Positions 47,643 to 56,173 of a DNA stretch of 64,000 nt are shown here, piece after piece; within the stretch, counting starts at the first letter, position 1, and every line of letters begins with the position of its first letter. The position numbers were made by a program, and so were the translations under genes. The notes under the pieces are model-generated. The model saw only the letters and a program-made list of their open reading frames with translations. It had not been told where the DNA came from and ran no database searches. This DNA comes from Indiicoccus explosivorum (lineage in GTDB: Bacteria > Bacillota > Bacilli > Bacillales_A > Planococcaceae), in NCBI RefSeq assembly GCF_002167005.1, contig NZ_NHTN01000007.1:1-64000 (forward strand). Reading direction: 5' to 3'.

Positions 47643-48085
47643 AACTGCTGAAGGGCATCTGGATCGGATTTTGGAGCGGCTTCATCCTTGCCGCTGTCTT
47701 GAAATGGATCGAATTGCTGACGGGCAAGAAAGTCTATGCCCTCCTGCTCAATATCGATTTCCTTCCATTCCTTCGTCCTGAAGAATGGAGCGGGACAGCT
47801 GAATTTCTGCTTCATATTTCGGTTTCCGTTATCATCGGCATTGTTTACGTCTATCTCGCTAAACGTCAGCCTTACACTTTCGGCCAGTTGTTCCTGCTCA
47901 GTTTCGCAATGGGCATCCCGCTTTTCCTGCTTTACTTCCCGCTGGCCGCCGCAGCACAGGATCCCATCGTATCTCCGGCAGACATAAGCGCTTTTTTGTA
48001 TTGGGCATTCGGCCACCTAACATTTATTTTGGCCTTGCCTGTCCTCTACAAACTATTCGAACGAAAAAACGCTGCTTCCGATTAG
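47639..48085 (+). CDS. Uncharacterised four-helix membrane protein
   Basis: 148 residues with four hydrophobic helices (about 5-25, 55-75, 83-103 and 122-140) joined by short loops, no clear motif. Third gene of the 46921-ylaI operon; ATGA overlap with ylaI. Not found in this place in B. subtilis. Its stop codon overlaps the convergent ylaH stop, inside a bidirectional terminator. Confidence 0.8.
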   Translation: MKLLKGIWIGFWSGFILAAVLKWIELLTGKKVYALLLNIDFLPFLRPEEWSGTAEFLLHISVSVIIGIVYVYLAKRQPYTFGQLFLLSFAMGIPLFLLYFPLAAAAQDPIVSPADISAFLYWAFGHLTFILALPVLYKLFERKNAASD

Positions 48086-48098
48086 GAGGCAGCGTTTT
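48066..48098. terminator. Bidirectional terminator embedded in overlapping gene ends
   Basis: 10-bp stem (48066-48075 with 48089-48098) with A6 on the left and TTTT on the right, straddling the stop codons of both convergent genes, so the final codons of both proteins form the stem. Confidence 0.85.
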
Positions 48099-48411
48099 CG
48101 CGTTTTTCCCGCCAAAGGCGGATTTTATACAGGACGAGTATTAAAGCAGCAATGAGAAGGCCTTCGACAACAGGCAGGAAAATCGCCAGGAAGGTCAAGA
48201 CGAATCCTCCCACCAGCAGGAAGATACCGATGATGAAATTCTGCCAGAAAGGCAGTTTTTTTGCGAACCCCAACTTGTATACGACGACTGACAGCAAGAA
48301 GATGACAGCCAGCAGCGCAGCACCAGCCGCCTCGTTACTCGGCAGCGTCATGTACAGAAACCGGGCGACAGGGTACATACTCTCATAGACCATTTGTTGT
48401 TCTTGTCCCAC
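48082..48411 (-). CDS. ylaH: YlaH-like membrane protein
   Basis: 109 residues with two to three transmembrane helices (~25-45, 55-75, 78-98) and the conserved phrase VYKLGFAKKLPFWQNFIIGIF, followed by FLPVVEGLLIAALILVLYKIRL. Function unknown. Adjacent to typA as in B. subtilis. Confidence 0.9.
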   Translation of the reverse strand: MGQEQQMVYESMYPVARFLYMTLPSNEAAGAALLAVIFLLSVVVYKLGFAKKLPFWQNFIIGIFLLVGGFVLTFLAIFLPVVEGLLIAALILVLYKIRLWREKRENAAS

Positions 48412-48436
48412 TTGTGCTACACCCTTTCACCAGAAC

Positions 48437-50287
48437 TTACGCTTCGAGTTCAGCGTACTTTTTCTTCTTGGCGATGCGCTCCCGTTCGTTCTTGTCGAGA
48501 ATTTTCTTCCGCAGACGGATCGACTGCGGTGTAATTTCGCAGTACTCATCATCATTCAGGTACTCGAGTGCTTCTTCCAGCGACATGATCCGCGGCTTTT
48601 TCATAGTCGTCGTCTGTTCTTTATTTGCTGAACGGATGTTGTTGGCCGCCTTCACTTTCACGATATTGACGGTCAGGTCATTGTCGCGGCTGTGCTCGCC
48701 GACGATCATCCCTTCATACACTTCGGTTCCCGGTTCCACAAATACGATCCCACGGTCTTCGACGCCGAGCAGGCCATAGGAGGAAGCTTTCCCCCGCTCC
48801 ATCGAGACGAGTACGCCCTGGCGGCGTCCGCCGACACGGCCGCTCGCTATCGGCTGATAACTGTCGAATGTGTGGTTGATAATGCCGTATCCCCGTGTCT
48901 GGGTCATGAACTCAGTCGTGTAGCCGATCAGGCCGCGCGCCGGCACGCTGAACGTCATCCGGACTTGGCCATTTCCATTATTGACCATATCGAGCATTTC
49001 GCCTTTGCGCTCACCAAGTGATTCAATGATCGCTCCGGTATATTCTTCAGGCACATCCACTTGGACCCGCTCAACCGGTTCGCATTTGACTCCGTCGATG
49101 ACCTTCACGATGACTTCAGGTTTCGAAACTTGAAGTTCAAATCCTTCCCGGCGCATGTTTTCAATCAGAATGGACAGGTGAAGTTCCCCGCGGCCGGATA
49201 CAATCCATTCGTCGGGAGAATCCGTATTCTCCACCCGAAGGGAAACGTCCGTCTGCAGCTGCTGATCCAGACGTTCCTGTATCTTGCGGGAAGTGACGAA
49301 CTTTCCTTCTTTTCCTGCAAACGGACTGTTATTCACAAGGAATGTCATCTGCAGCGTAGGTTCATCGATTCTGAGAAGCGGCAGTGCTTCCTGATGGTCC
49401 TGAGGGGTGACGGTTTCACCCACATTGATGTCTTCCATACCGGAGATGGCGATCAGGTCACCGGCTTCCGCACGGTCGATTTCGACGCGTTTCAACCCCA
49501 GGAATCCATGGATTTTTGTAACCCGGAAATTTTTGACCGAACCGTCCAGTTTCATGAGGGAAACTTGCTGTCCGACTTCGATGGCTCCGCGGAAAACACG
49601 GCCGATTCCGATCCGTCCGACATAGTCGTTGTAATCCAGCAGTGCCACCTGGAACTGAAGCGGTTCTTCCCGGTTGTCGATCGGTGCCGGGACGTTTTCA
49701 ATGATCGCGTCATAGATGACCTGCATATTTTCTTCCTGATCTGCCGGGTCCGGCGAATCGGATGCTGTCCCATTCATGCCGGACGCGTAGATTACTGGGA
49801 ATTCAAGCTGTTCGTCGTTCGCTTCGAGTTCGATGAACAGTTCGATCACTTCATCCACCACTTCTTCCGGCCGCGCAAAATCCCGGTCGACTTTATTGAC
49901 GACCACAATCGGCTGCAGGTTCTGTTCCAAGGCTTTCTTCAGGACGAAACGGGTCTGCGGCATACAGCCCTCATACGCGTCGACGACGAGAAGGACGCCG
50001 TCCACCATTTTCATGATCCGTTCCACTTCGCCTCCGAAATCGGCATGTCCCGGTGTATCGAGGATGTTGATTTTGGTTTCTTTGTATTGGATTGCCGTAT
50101 TTTTCGCGAGAATGGTGATTCCGCGTTCTCTCTCGATGTCATTCGAATCCATCGCCCGCTCATCGACATGCTCGTTGGAACGGAAAATTCCCGATTGCTT
50201 CAGCAGCTGGTCAACAAGGGTCGTTTTACCATGGTCAACGTGTGCGATGATGGCAATGTTTCTGATATCTTGACGATACTTAGTCAT
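48437..50287 (-). CDS. typA: Ribosome-associated GTPase TypA/BipA
   Basis: 616 residues: translational GTPase with AHVDHGKTTLVDQLLKQSG, switch II DTPGHADFGGEVERI and NKVDRDFARPEEV, then domains II, III, V and the BipA-specific C-terminal domain (RGLIGYTTEFMTQTRGYGI, VNIVKVKAANNIRSANKEQT). Acts in ribosome assembly and stress or cold adaptation. An extended -10 (TGCTATAAT, minus strand 50331-50339) lies 44 bp upstream. Confidence 0.98.
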   Translation of the reverse strand: MTKYRQDIRNIAIIAHVDHGKTTLVDQLLKQSGIFRSNEHVDERAMDSNDIERERGITILAKNTAIQYKETKINILDTPGHADFGGEVERIMKMVDGVLLVVDAYEGCMPQTRFVLKKALEQNLQPIVVVNKVDRDFARPEEVVDEVIELFIELEANDEQLEFPVIYASGMNGTASDSPDPADQEENMQVIYDAIIENVPAPIDNREEPLQFQVALLDYNDYVGRIGIGRVFRGAIEVGQQVSLMKLDGSVKNFRVTKIHGFLGLKRVEIDRAEAGDLIAISGMEDINVGETVTPQDHQEALPLLRIDEPTLQMTFLVNNSPFAGKEGKFVTSRKIQERLDQQLQTDVSLRVENTDSPDEWIVSGRGELHLSILIENMRREGFELQVSKPEVIVKVIDGVKCEPVERVQVDVPEEYTGAIIESLGERKGEMLDMVNNGNGQVRMTFSVPARGLIGYTTEFMTQTRGYGIINHTFDSYQPIASGRVGGRRQGVLVSMERGKASSYGLLGVEDRGIVFVEPGTEVYEGMIVGEHSRDNDLTVNIVKVKAANNIRSANKEQTTTMKKPRIMSLEEALEYLNDDEYCEITPQSIRLRKKILDKNERERIAKKKKYAELEA

Positions 50288-50330
50288 TCTTTCACTCCAC
50301 TATTCGTTTTATCAAAAGCTCAACTGTGTT

Positions 50331-50339
50331 ATTATAGCA
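50331..50339 (-). promoter_or_regulatory. Extended -10 promoter of typA
   Basis: Minus-strand TGCTATAAT, -10 hexamer at 50331-50336. No good -35 box, as is allowed with an extended -10. Confidence 0.6.
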
Positions 50340-50396
50340 TAAAGAATCAAAAATCCATATCAATTGAATTTATTAGTTCGACAGGAGGAACAGGCT

Positions 50397-50582
50397 GTGA
50401 AAGAAATCAAATGGGTGTTCGTGTTTTATTCGCTGGCGGCACTCGTGGCCATGGCAGGCATCGGGGTCGCTGTCGGAGAGCGGAGCGTCATTGGGATCAT
50501 CCTGACGGCCGTCGTGCTCATGGTCGTCATGGGTATGGGCTTCCGGACGAAAAAACGCATGCGTGAAGCAGGATTGTTATAG
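50397..50582 (+). CDS. ylaF: YlaF-type small membrane protein (DUF5325)
   Basis: 61 residues starting at GTG 50397 with AGGAGG at 8 nt; the frame's earlier start at 50364 has no SD. Two transmembrane helices (about 7-24 and 27-47) and a basic C-terminus (FRTKKRMREAG). YlaF-like proteins flank typA in Bacillus; function unknown. Confidence 0.85.
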   Translation: MKEIKWVFVFYSLAALVAMAGIGVAVGERSVIGIILTAVVLMVVMGMGFRTKKRMREAGLL

Positions 50583-50589
50583 ACATTAA

Positions 50590-50615
50590 AAAGGGGGCGC
50601 CGAGGCGCTCCCTTT
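50590..50615. terminator. Terminator between ylaF and suhB
   Basis: GC-rich stem AAAGGGGGCGCC with GGCGCTCCCTTT. On the minus strand it is followed by five T, on the plus strand by only TTTCATT, so it is stronger for suhB. Confidence 0.75.
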
Positions 50616-51418
50616 CATTGTGCTTTCATTTTAATATAGCGGTCGAGCAGAGTCTGATGGATCGAAGGATTCGCAATCAGAAAGGAATCCTGTTCGAGCA
50701 GATTTGCGGGCTCCCCCCGGAAATTGGAGGCAATGGCGCCCGTTTCATGGGCAATGATGAAACCTCCCGCTATGTCCCAAGGGGACAGGCGAAGGGACAT
50801 ATACGCATCGAGCCGTCCGGAGGCGACATGCGCGATCTCCAAGGCCGCCGAACCATAGGAACGCGCTCCGCGGATATCCCGGACCAGCCGGATGATCGCT
50901 TCATGGTCCAAGTAAGGATTGGGCATCAGCCAGGTGGAATTCACACCGACGATCGATTCCGGGACAGCCGTTTCGGAAAGGTCTGCAAGCCTTTCGTCAT
51001 TAAGGTAGGCGCCTTCTCCTTTCTTGGCGCTGTAAAGTTCATCGTTCACGACATCGTATATGTATCCGAGGATTCCGGTACCTTCTTCGAAAATGCCGAG
51101 TGATATGGCGAAGTTGCGCTGCTGGTGGACGAAATTCATCGTTCCATCGATCGGATCCAGTATCCAGACCGTCCCTTCCAGCCCCTCAATCAGATCACCG
51201 AACCCTTCTTCCCCCAGCAAGCGGTGTCCGGGAAAATCCCTGCGGATCCGCTCCACGAAGAAACGCTCGGTCTCTTTATCGATGTTCGTCACAAGGTCGT
51301 TGGCATCCGCTTTCGTCTCGATGGTCAAGTCGCTCCCCAACGAATGGCGGATGCGCCGGCCAGCCTCTTTTATCAGTGACTTGGCATAACGGTCAAGCTC
51401 GCTCGTTGTCATTTGCAC
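50615..51418 (-). CDS. suhB: Inositol monophosphatase family protein (YktC/SuhB)
   Basis: 267-residue Mg-dependent phosphatase with metal motifs GEEGFGD (Glu) and WILDPIDGTMNFVH and C-terminal WDIAGGFIIAHETGA. The family dephosphorylates inositol phosphates or related sugars; the true substrate in Bacillales is unsettled. Located beside yktB and a small YkzI-like gene as in B. subtilis. Confidence 0.93.
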   Translation of the reverse strand: MQMTTSELDRYAKSLIKEAGRRIRHSLGSDLTIETKADANDLVTNIDKETERFFVERIRRDFPGHRLLGEEGFGDLIEGLEGTVWILDPIDGTMNFVHQQRNFAISLGIFEEGTGILGYIYDVVNDELYSAKKGEGAYLNDERLADLSETAVPESIVGVNSTWLMPNPYLDHEAIIRLVRDIRGARSYGSAALEIAHVASGRLDAYMSLRLSPWDIAGGFIIAHETGAIASNFRGEPANLLEQDSFLIANPSIHQTLLDRYIKMKAQ

Positions 51419-51482
51419 TCCCCCTTCTCTGACAGTATAACGGGCCGAGCACCTGAACAGAAAGCTTCAGGTGCTATGTCCG

Positions 51483-51677
51483 TCACAAGGCGTGGAGAGC
51501 AGTCAGTTCAAAATGGATTTCCGTCAGCCGCTCGGTGCTTTTCTTCCGCTGCTTGTCGTCGTTTTCCTGCATGGCATCAAAGAGTGTGCTGAGCTCATAA
51601 TCGAGTTCGAGCTTAAGCGTCTGGATATATTCCTTCTCAATATCGGACTTGCGGACGATATGGACAGCTTGATTCAT
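51483..51677 (-). CDS. Small uncharacterised protein, YkzI-like by position
   Basis: 64 residues from the ATG at 51675-51677 (SD AAGGAGGT at 6 nt); the longer frame to 51701 adds eight codons that hold the SD. Charged, helical (ELDYELSTLFDAMQENDDKQRKK), no motif I recognise. It lies between suhB and yktB, where B. subtilis has ykzI. Confidence 0.7.
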   Translation of the reverse strand: MNQAVHIVRKSDIEKEYIQTLKLELDYELSTLFDAMQENDDKQRKKSTERLTEIHFELTALHAL

Positions 51678-51758
51678 CAGGGCACCTCCTTGCCGGCACA
51701 ATCATCTGAATTGTTTTTACTTTCACCATACCCCAGGTCCGCTATAGAGAAACGTCTT

Positions 51759-51788
51759 TTGAATTTTTTCCTTTGCTTTTGGTACACT
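51759..51788 (+). promoter_or_regulatory. Promoter of yktB
   Basis: TTGAAT (51759-51764), 18 bp, TACACT (51783-51788), 39 bp before the ATG. Confidence 0.6.
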
Positions 51789-51826
51789 AGTGTCCGGAAG
51801 TAAACACCATCAGGAGGTTTTTATCA

Positions 51827-52471
51827 ATGAGCAGTTTTTGGACGGAAGACGATTTTCAAGTATTTGGAGTCCCGGGTCTTGAGGAAAGAATGGAACAGCT
51901 GACCGTGCAGATCCGCCCGAAGTTCGAGGAACTCGGCAGCCGCTTCGCCCCTTTCCTTTCCGAAGCCGCCGGAGACGAGCATTTCGTGCACATCGCAAAA
52001 CATGCACGGCGCACTGTCAACCCGCCTCAGGACAGCTGGGTCGCATTCGCTGCCAACAAACGCGGATATAAGGCATATCCCCATTTTCAGATCGGCTTGT
52101 GGAAAAGCCACGTTTTCATCATTCTCGCCGTCATCTATGAAGCCCGCAGTAAAGACCGGATGGCGCGTGACCTGCTGGAGAACGGTGAAGTCCATGATCT
52201 TCCTGGAGATTTTGTCCTCTCAGGCGATCACATGAAACCTGAAGCGGAGCGGATCGGCGACTTGTCCGCCGAAGAGATCACCCGGCTGATGGTCCGTTTC
52301 AGGGATGTGAAGAAAGGGGAACTGGTCATCGGCCGGCATATCCCTGCAGATGAAGCTGCCGCTATGAGTACGGAGCGTTTCTTTTCATTCACTGAAGATA
52401 CGTTCAAGGAACTTCTTCCGATTTATGAAACGATGGTCCATGGCGTAAAAAGTACATCTTATTCCGGTTGA
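51827..52471 (+). CDS. yktB: YktB, DUF1054/UPF0637 family protein
   Basis: 214 residues with the family pieces [39 protein letters not shown] (as [20 protein letters not shown]) and [11 protein letters not shown]. Structure is known for relatives but function is not. Single gene with its own promoter and terminator. Confidence 0.95.
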   Translation: [214 protein letters not shown]

Positions 52472-52476
52472 ATTTT

Positions 52477-52526
52477 AAAAAATCTCCGCTTCTCTGCTTA
52501 CAAAAGCTAAGAGCGGAGGTTTTTTC
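52477..52526. terminator. Bidirectional terminator between yktB and lipA
   Basis: Stem CTCCGCT/AGCGGAG (52484-52490 with 52512-52518) with an inner stem, T7 on the right and A6 on the left. Confidence 0.85.
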
Positions 52527-52590
52527 AATCAGACAGCGGGACCTTTACCGGCCGCCTTGCGGGGGAGCAGCAGCCCTATTGCTTAACCGG

Positions 52591-53538
52591 TCAGGAGAAT
52601 TCTGCATCTCCAAGCGGACCGCTTTGTAACTCAACGCCTTTCATGTACTTGATCCGGCGCTGGGCGGCCGTGTCGGAGACCTGTTCGTCCGCATGATAGG
52701 AAGAACGGACCATCGGACCTGATTCGCAGTGCCTGAATCCTTTTTCCATCGCGATCCGCTTCAGCTCCGCGAACTCGTCGGGATGGTAATAGCGTTCCAC
52801 GTTCAAGTGTTTTTTCGTCGGCTGCAAGTACTGGCCGATTGTCATGATATCCACTTTGTGAGCCAGCAGGTCATCCATCGCCTGCAGAATTTCCTCTTTC
52901 GTCTCCCCGAGACCGACCATCAGGCTTGATTTTGTCGGGATGTGCGGCGCGATCTCCTTGACGCGCGCGAGCAGTTCAAGGGACCGGTCGTAAGTCGCTT
53001 TTGCCCGCACGCGTTTCGTCAGGCGCCGGACCGTTTCGATATTGTGGTTGAAGATATCCGGCTGGCTGTCCATCAAGGTATGGAGGCTTTCATAATCCCC
53101 TTTCATGTCCGAAGGCAGCACTTCGATCGTCGTACCGGGCATTTTTCTGCGGATGGCGCGCACCGTCTCCGCGAAAACCGCTGCGCCGCCGTCATTCAGA
53201 TCGTCCCGTGCGACTGCTGTCACGACGACATGCTTCAGCCCCATAATTTCGGTCGATTCTGCGACCCTCTCCGGCTCTCCCCAGTCGAGTTCGTTCGGCA
53301 ATCCGGTCTTCACTGCACAGAACCGGCACGCGCGCGTGCAGGTATCGCCGAGTATCATGAACGTCGCCGTCCGGCGCTCGCTCCAGCACTCGTGGATATT
53401 CGGGCATTTCGCTTCCTCGCAGACAGTATTCAGCTTCTTTTCGCGCATCAGCTTCTTTAAATCATTATACGTCTGATTCGTATTTAATTTCACCTTCAGC
53501 CATTCAGGTTTCCGGACATAGTCATTTGCTTTGGTCAT
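52591..53538 (-). CDS. lipA: Lipoyl synthase
   Basis: Radical-SAM enzyme that inserts two sulfurs into octanoyl groups on E2 and GcvH proteins. 315 residues from the ATG at 53536-53538 (SD GGGGAG at 8 nt). The auxiliary cluster cysteines are Cys40, Cys45, Cys51 and the radical-SAM cluster CxxxCxxC is Cys67, Cys71, Cys74; the C-terminal RSSYHADEQ segment supplies the serine ligand. It overlaps lipM by 4 bp. Together with lipM it forms an operon under a TPP riboswitch. In B. subtilis lipA (yutB) is elsewhere and alone. Confidence 0.98.
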   Translation of the reverse strand: MTKANDYVRKPEWLKVKLNTNQTYNDLKKLMREKKLNTVCEEAKCPNIHECWSERRTATFMILGDTCTRACRFCAVKTGLPNELDWGEPERVAESTEIMGLKHVVVTAVARDDLNDGGAAVFAETVRAIRRKMPGTTIEVLPSDMKGDYESLHTLMDSQPDIFNHNIETVRRLTKRVRAKATYDRSLELLARVKEIAPHIPTKSSLMVGLGETKEEILQAMDDLLAHKVDIMTIGQYLQPTKKHLNVERYYHPDEFAELKRIAMEKGFRHCESGPMVRSSYHADEQVSDTAAQRRIKYMKGVELQSGPLGDAEFS

Positions 53539-54371
53539 GGCAGCCGCTCCCCTTCCTTTTCCCGTATGTACGTCCATTCATCGCTTCCGTATTTCCGCTC
53601 AAGTTCTCCCGCTTCCGCCAGCAGCTCAGGCGGCGGATCGAACGGCTGCAGGCGGATGCCGAGCCCCCGTTCGAATCCTTCCCGGAACGCGGTTTTCGCT
53701 TCCTCGAATGTTACCGGACGGCCCGCCAGTTCGCTGATGGCCGCTGCCCGGCTGCGGAACGCGTTCCTGGCCTTCTCCCGTCTGACTTCATCCGGGAAAC
53801 GGAACAAACTGAACAGTTTCTCATCATCAATCACCAGCGGCACTGAGCCATGCTGCAGGACGACTTCCTTTTTCCGTGTCTGCGCGCTGCCGGCCACTTT
53901 CCTGCCCGCAACGGTCAGCTCATACCAGGACGGCTCCTCAAAACAGACGGCTGACAAAGATGCGTTCCGGGTGGGCGGCACCGCGAACTCCGCATCTATC
54001 CCAAGAAACCGGTAACCTTCAAGCAGTCCTTTGGACAGAACCAGGTAGGCTTCTTTCACCGGTTTCGGTATGGCGGGATGCGCTTCTGATACAAGAATAC
54101 TGTAAGTCAGTTCCTCGTCATGCAGTACGGCCTTTCCGCCTGTCTGTCTCCGGACAAGCGGAATGCCGCGCCTGCCCGCCTCATCCGTATCGATGCTGCC
54201 CTCAATCTTCTGGAAAAAACCGACCGAAATACCGGCCGGTTCCCAGCCGTACATGCGCAGCACCGGCGGGATCTTGCCTTCACTATGCCAGTTCAGCAGC
54301 GCCTCATCCATCGCCATATTGAAAGCGGGTGTGCCGCTGCCGGAATCGACGAAAAGCCATGTCTCGTTCAT
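53535..54371 (-). CDS. lipM: Octanoyltransferase LipM
   Basis: Moves octanoate from octanoyl-ACP to GcvH (or E2), the entry point of lipoate synthesis in Firmicutes. 278 residues, the same length as B. subtilis LipM; N-terminus [38 protein letters not shown], and the active-site cysteine Cys143 in [13 protein letters not shown] followed by [12 protein letters not shown]. The Cys143 separates LipM from lipoate ligases of the LplA type. First gene of the riboswitch-controlled lipM-lipA transcript; SD GAGGAG. Confidence 0.96.
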   Translation of the reverse strand: MNETWLFVDSGSGTPAFNMAMDEALLNWHSEGKIPPVLRMYGWEPAGISVGFFQKIEGSIDTDEAGRRGIPLVRRQTGGKAVLHDEELTYSILVSEAHPAIPKPVKEAYLVLSKGLLEGYRFLGIDAEFAVPPTRNASLSAVCFEEPSWYELTVAGRKVAGSAQTRKKEVVLQHGSVPLVIDDEKLFSLFRFPDEVRREKARNAFRSRAAAISELAGRPVTFEEAKTAFREGFERGLGIRLQPFDPPPELLAEAGELERKYGSDEWTYIREKEGERLP

Positions 54372-54418
54372 GCTGTTCTCCTCTCTGCTGTCTTCCTTTT
54401 CTCAGTTCTCAATCCAAT

Positions 54419-54452
54419 AAAAAACACCGCGTTCCATGTGCGGAAGCGGTGT
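54419..54452 (-). terminator. Intrinsic terminator of the TPP riboswitch expression platform
   Basis: Stem ACACCGC with GCGGTGT plus inner TTCC/GGAA (one bulged C) and then six T. It ends 48 bp before the lipM ATG. Its 5' arm (CCGCTTCC, minus strand 54442-54449) can instead pair with GGAAGTGG at the 3' end of the aptamer. Confidence 0.9.
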
Positions 54453-54478
54453 ATGCGTACTCAGAAAAGGCACACGCG

Positions 54479-54567
54479 CCACTTCCCTACGCTGGCATGG
54501 TCCAGATCAGGTTCAAAGGGTCCAAGTCTCGCTCGTCTCAGCCGGTTATGTCCGGCTCCCCCAGTGG
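54479..54567 (-). promoter_or_regulatory. TPP riboswitch (thi box) upstream of lipM-lipA
   Basis: The minus strand carries the conserved core elements in order: CCACT (P1), GGGGGAGCCGG, CCGGCTGAGA, GACCCTTTGAACCTGATCTGG, GCCAGCGTAGGGAAGTGG. These are the pyrimidine-sensor and pyrophosphate-sensor parts of a TPP aptamer, with no degenerate position I can see. The P1 3' strand (54479-54486) is complementary over 8 bp to 54442-54449 in the terminator arm, so free RNA would form an antiterminator and TPP binding would end transcription before lipM. No thiamine gene follows. Confidence 0.95.
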
Positions 54568-54593
54568 TCAGCTAACTATTGTGTTCTTTTTTT

Positions 54594-54622
54594 AGATTAA
54601 CAGGTTAACATACCAATCTCAA
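54594..54622 (-). promoter_or_regulatory. Candidate promoter of the TPP riboswitch leader
   Basis: TTGAGA (54617-54622), 17 bp, TAATCT (54594-54599); the -10 is weak. It would give a transcript starting 20 nt before the aptamer. Confidence 0.4.
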
Positions 54623-54722
54623 TGTTTTTTTAGCGGTTTTCGGATTCTTTCATAAAATTTCTTTTTAACAGCATACTCAAGGCTGCTCAAAATGCTTAAG
54701 GATTTCTGCCGCCCCGGACAGT

Positions 54723-55007
54723 TTATTTGAACGGCGCCTTCAGTTTCTCTCCGTCCCCTGCGTCTTTCATCCTCTTAATGACAGGGTATCCCGCATAACC
54801 GCTGGCTTCCTCGAATTCCCGGAGGAGCGTTTTTTCCTCCGCTTTTGACGGCACGATCTGTTTGAACCTTCTGTACCGCTCCATCAGTACTTCTCTGGTA
54901 ATCCCTTTTTCGTACGCCTGCTCGATCGCTTCGAAAAACTCGATGGCCTGTACGATTTCTTCGGTCGACCAGTCCGTGACGAGCGGATATGAATATTCCA
55001 CTGTCAA
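54723..55007 (-). CDS. yktA: YktA, UPF0223 family protein
   Basis: 94 residues with [40 protein letters not shown] and [20 protein letters not shown], matching YktA closely. All-helical, function unknown. Upstream of it (minus strand) is the nitronate monooxygenase-like gene, 15 bp away, so the two are probably one transcript. The TPP riboswitch leader starts downstream of its stop. Confidence 0.95.
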   Translation of the reverse strand: MTVEYSYPLVTDWSTEEIVQAIEFFEAIEQAYEKGITREVLMERYRRFKQIVPSKAEEKTLLREFEEASGYAGYPVIKRMKDAGDGEKLKAPFK

Positions 55008-55022
55008 TTCCTCCCGTTCCTA

Positions 55023-55982
55023 TTACGTCCCCCATTGCCGGCGGATCGTCTCCGCCTGACCGATCATACGGTCCAGGAGCTCCCCGGCTGTCGGAATATC
55101 TCGGATCATACCGGTCACTTGTCCGGCCCAGCCGAATCCTTCTTCTTCGATCCCTTCGTATATGTAGCGTTTGTTCGCCTCTCCGCTGATATACGTCTTC
55201 AGCGCTTCATACGTCGGCGTCTCTTTTTCGATTTCGAGGATCCGGTCGGTCCAGCCATTTTTAAGGACACGGGCTGGCGCTCCTATGCTGCGTTTAATGA
55301 TCTGGGTTCCGTTTTCGCTGCTCTGAATGAGGGCTTGTTTGTAGGCTTCAGATGCATGGACGCACTCTTTCGTCGCAATAAACCTCGTCCCCATTTCGAT
55401 TCCTTCCGCACCGAGCGCAAGGGCCGCCATCAGTCCCCGGCCGTCCCCGATTCCGCCTGAAGCGATGACAGGTATCCCGACTGTATCGACGACTTGGGGC
55501 ACAAGGACCATCGTGCCGATATCTTCCCTTCCGAGATGACCGCCGCCTTCATGTCCGACCACCATCACTGCATCCGCACCGAGCTGTTCCGCTTTTTCAG
55601 CTTGTCTTCTCGCGGCTACAAGCACCAGTTTCCGGATATCCGTCCCTTCAAGCTGTTCGAATATCGGCGTGGGATTTCCGCCTGTCATTGATACGACCGG
55701 AACGTTCTCCTCGATCGCCACATCCAGCATATGATCGAATCTCCGGCCATGTTCGCCGATTGCGAAATTCACGCCGAACGGTTTGTCGGTCAGCGACCTG
55801 ACTTTCCGGATCTCTTCCCGCAATTCATCCGGATTCCCGAGACTCATCGCGGTGATTTGCCCGAGACCTCCTGCGTTGGAAACCGCGGCCGCCAAATCCG
55901 CATAAGCTAAATAAGCAAGGCCGCCCTGGACGATCGGATACCGGATTCCCAGCAATTCAGTGATACGTGTATTGAATTCCAT
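55023..55982 (-). CDS. Nitronate monooxygenase / FabK-type flavoprotein
   Basis: 319-residue FMN-binding TIM barrel of the 2-nitropropane dioxygenase family: ITELLGIRYPIVQGGLAYLA at the start, GADAVMVVGHEGGGHLGREDIGT around 130-155, VIASGGIGDGRGLMAALALGA and GTRFIATKECVHA for FMN phosphate binding. Members are nitronate monooxygenases or enoyl-ACP reductase II; the sequence alone does not settle which. It sits between yktA and speA, where B. subtilis has no such gene. Confidence 0.9.
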   Translation of the reverse strand: MEFNTRITELLGIRYPIVQGGLAYLAYADLAAAVSNAGGLGQITAMSLGNPDELREEIRKVRSLTDKPFGVNFAIGEHGRRFDHMLDVAIEENVPVVSMTGGNPTPIFEQLEGTDIRKLVLVAARRQAEKAEQLGADAVMVVGHEGGGHLGREDIGTMVLVPQVVDTVGIPVIASGGIGDGRGLMAALALGAEGIEMGTRFIATKECVHASEAYKQALIQSSENGTQIIKRSIGAPARVLKNGWTDRILEIEKETPTYEALKTYISGEANKRYIYEGIEEEGFGWAGQVTGMIRDIPTAGELLDRMIGQAETIRRQWGT

Positions 55983-56073
55983 TCAACCTCCCCCTTCCAT
56001 TCTCTATGTTACAGTATTCTGTCTCATCAGGTAAATTCCTCCCATAGTTCTAGTAAGCGAAGTACTGGCGTGC

Positions 56074-56079
56074 TATAAT
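56074..56079 (+). promoter_or_regulatory. Extended -10 promoter of speA
   Basis: TGCTATAATG with -10 TATAAT at 56074-56079 and the TG extension at 56071-56072. The -35 (TAGTAA) is poor. A transcript would start near 56086, giving a ~130-nt leader. Confidence 0.6.
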
Positions 56080-56104
56080 GCTTTTGTTTTCCTTTTACTT
56101 GTAG

Positions 56105-56173
56105 CAGCCATCTGCACCGGCGAGGCGCTTCCTGCCTGGAAAGAACAAGCCCGCCGACTGTAGCCTGAGGCTG
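56105..56173 (+). other. Structured 5' leader of speA
   Basis: Nested pairings: CAGCC (56105-56109) with GGCTG (56169-56173), CGGCG (56118-56122) with CGCCG (56152-56156), and inside them two mutually exclusive options, AGGC/GCCT (56123-56126 with 56134-56137) or TTCC/GGAA (56129-56132 with 56138-56141). I do not recognise a known riboswitch. There is no terminator before speA. Confidence 0.4.

Noticed and set aside
49061-50566. Long plus-strand open frame of 501 codons
   Set aside because: It lies antisense to typA and has Arg, His, Phe and Asp-rich composition typical of a reverse-frame shadow; no SD and no recognisable domain.
56123-56141. H-type pseudoknot in the speA leader
   Set aside because: The two 4-bp helices would have no connecting base between GCCT and GGAA, which is sterically unlikely; kept only as exclusive alternatives.
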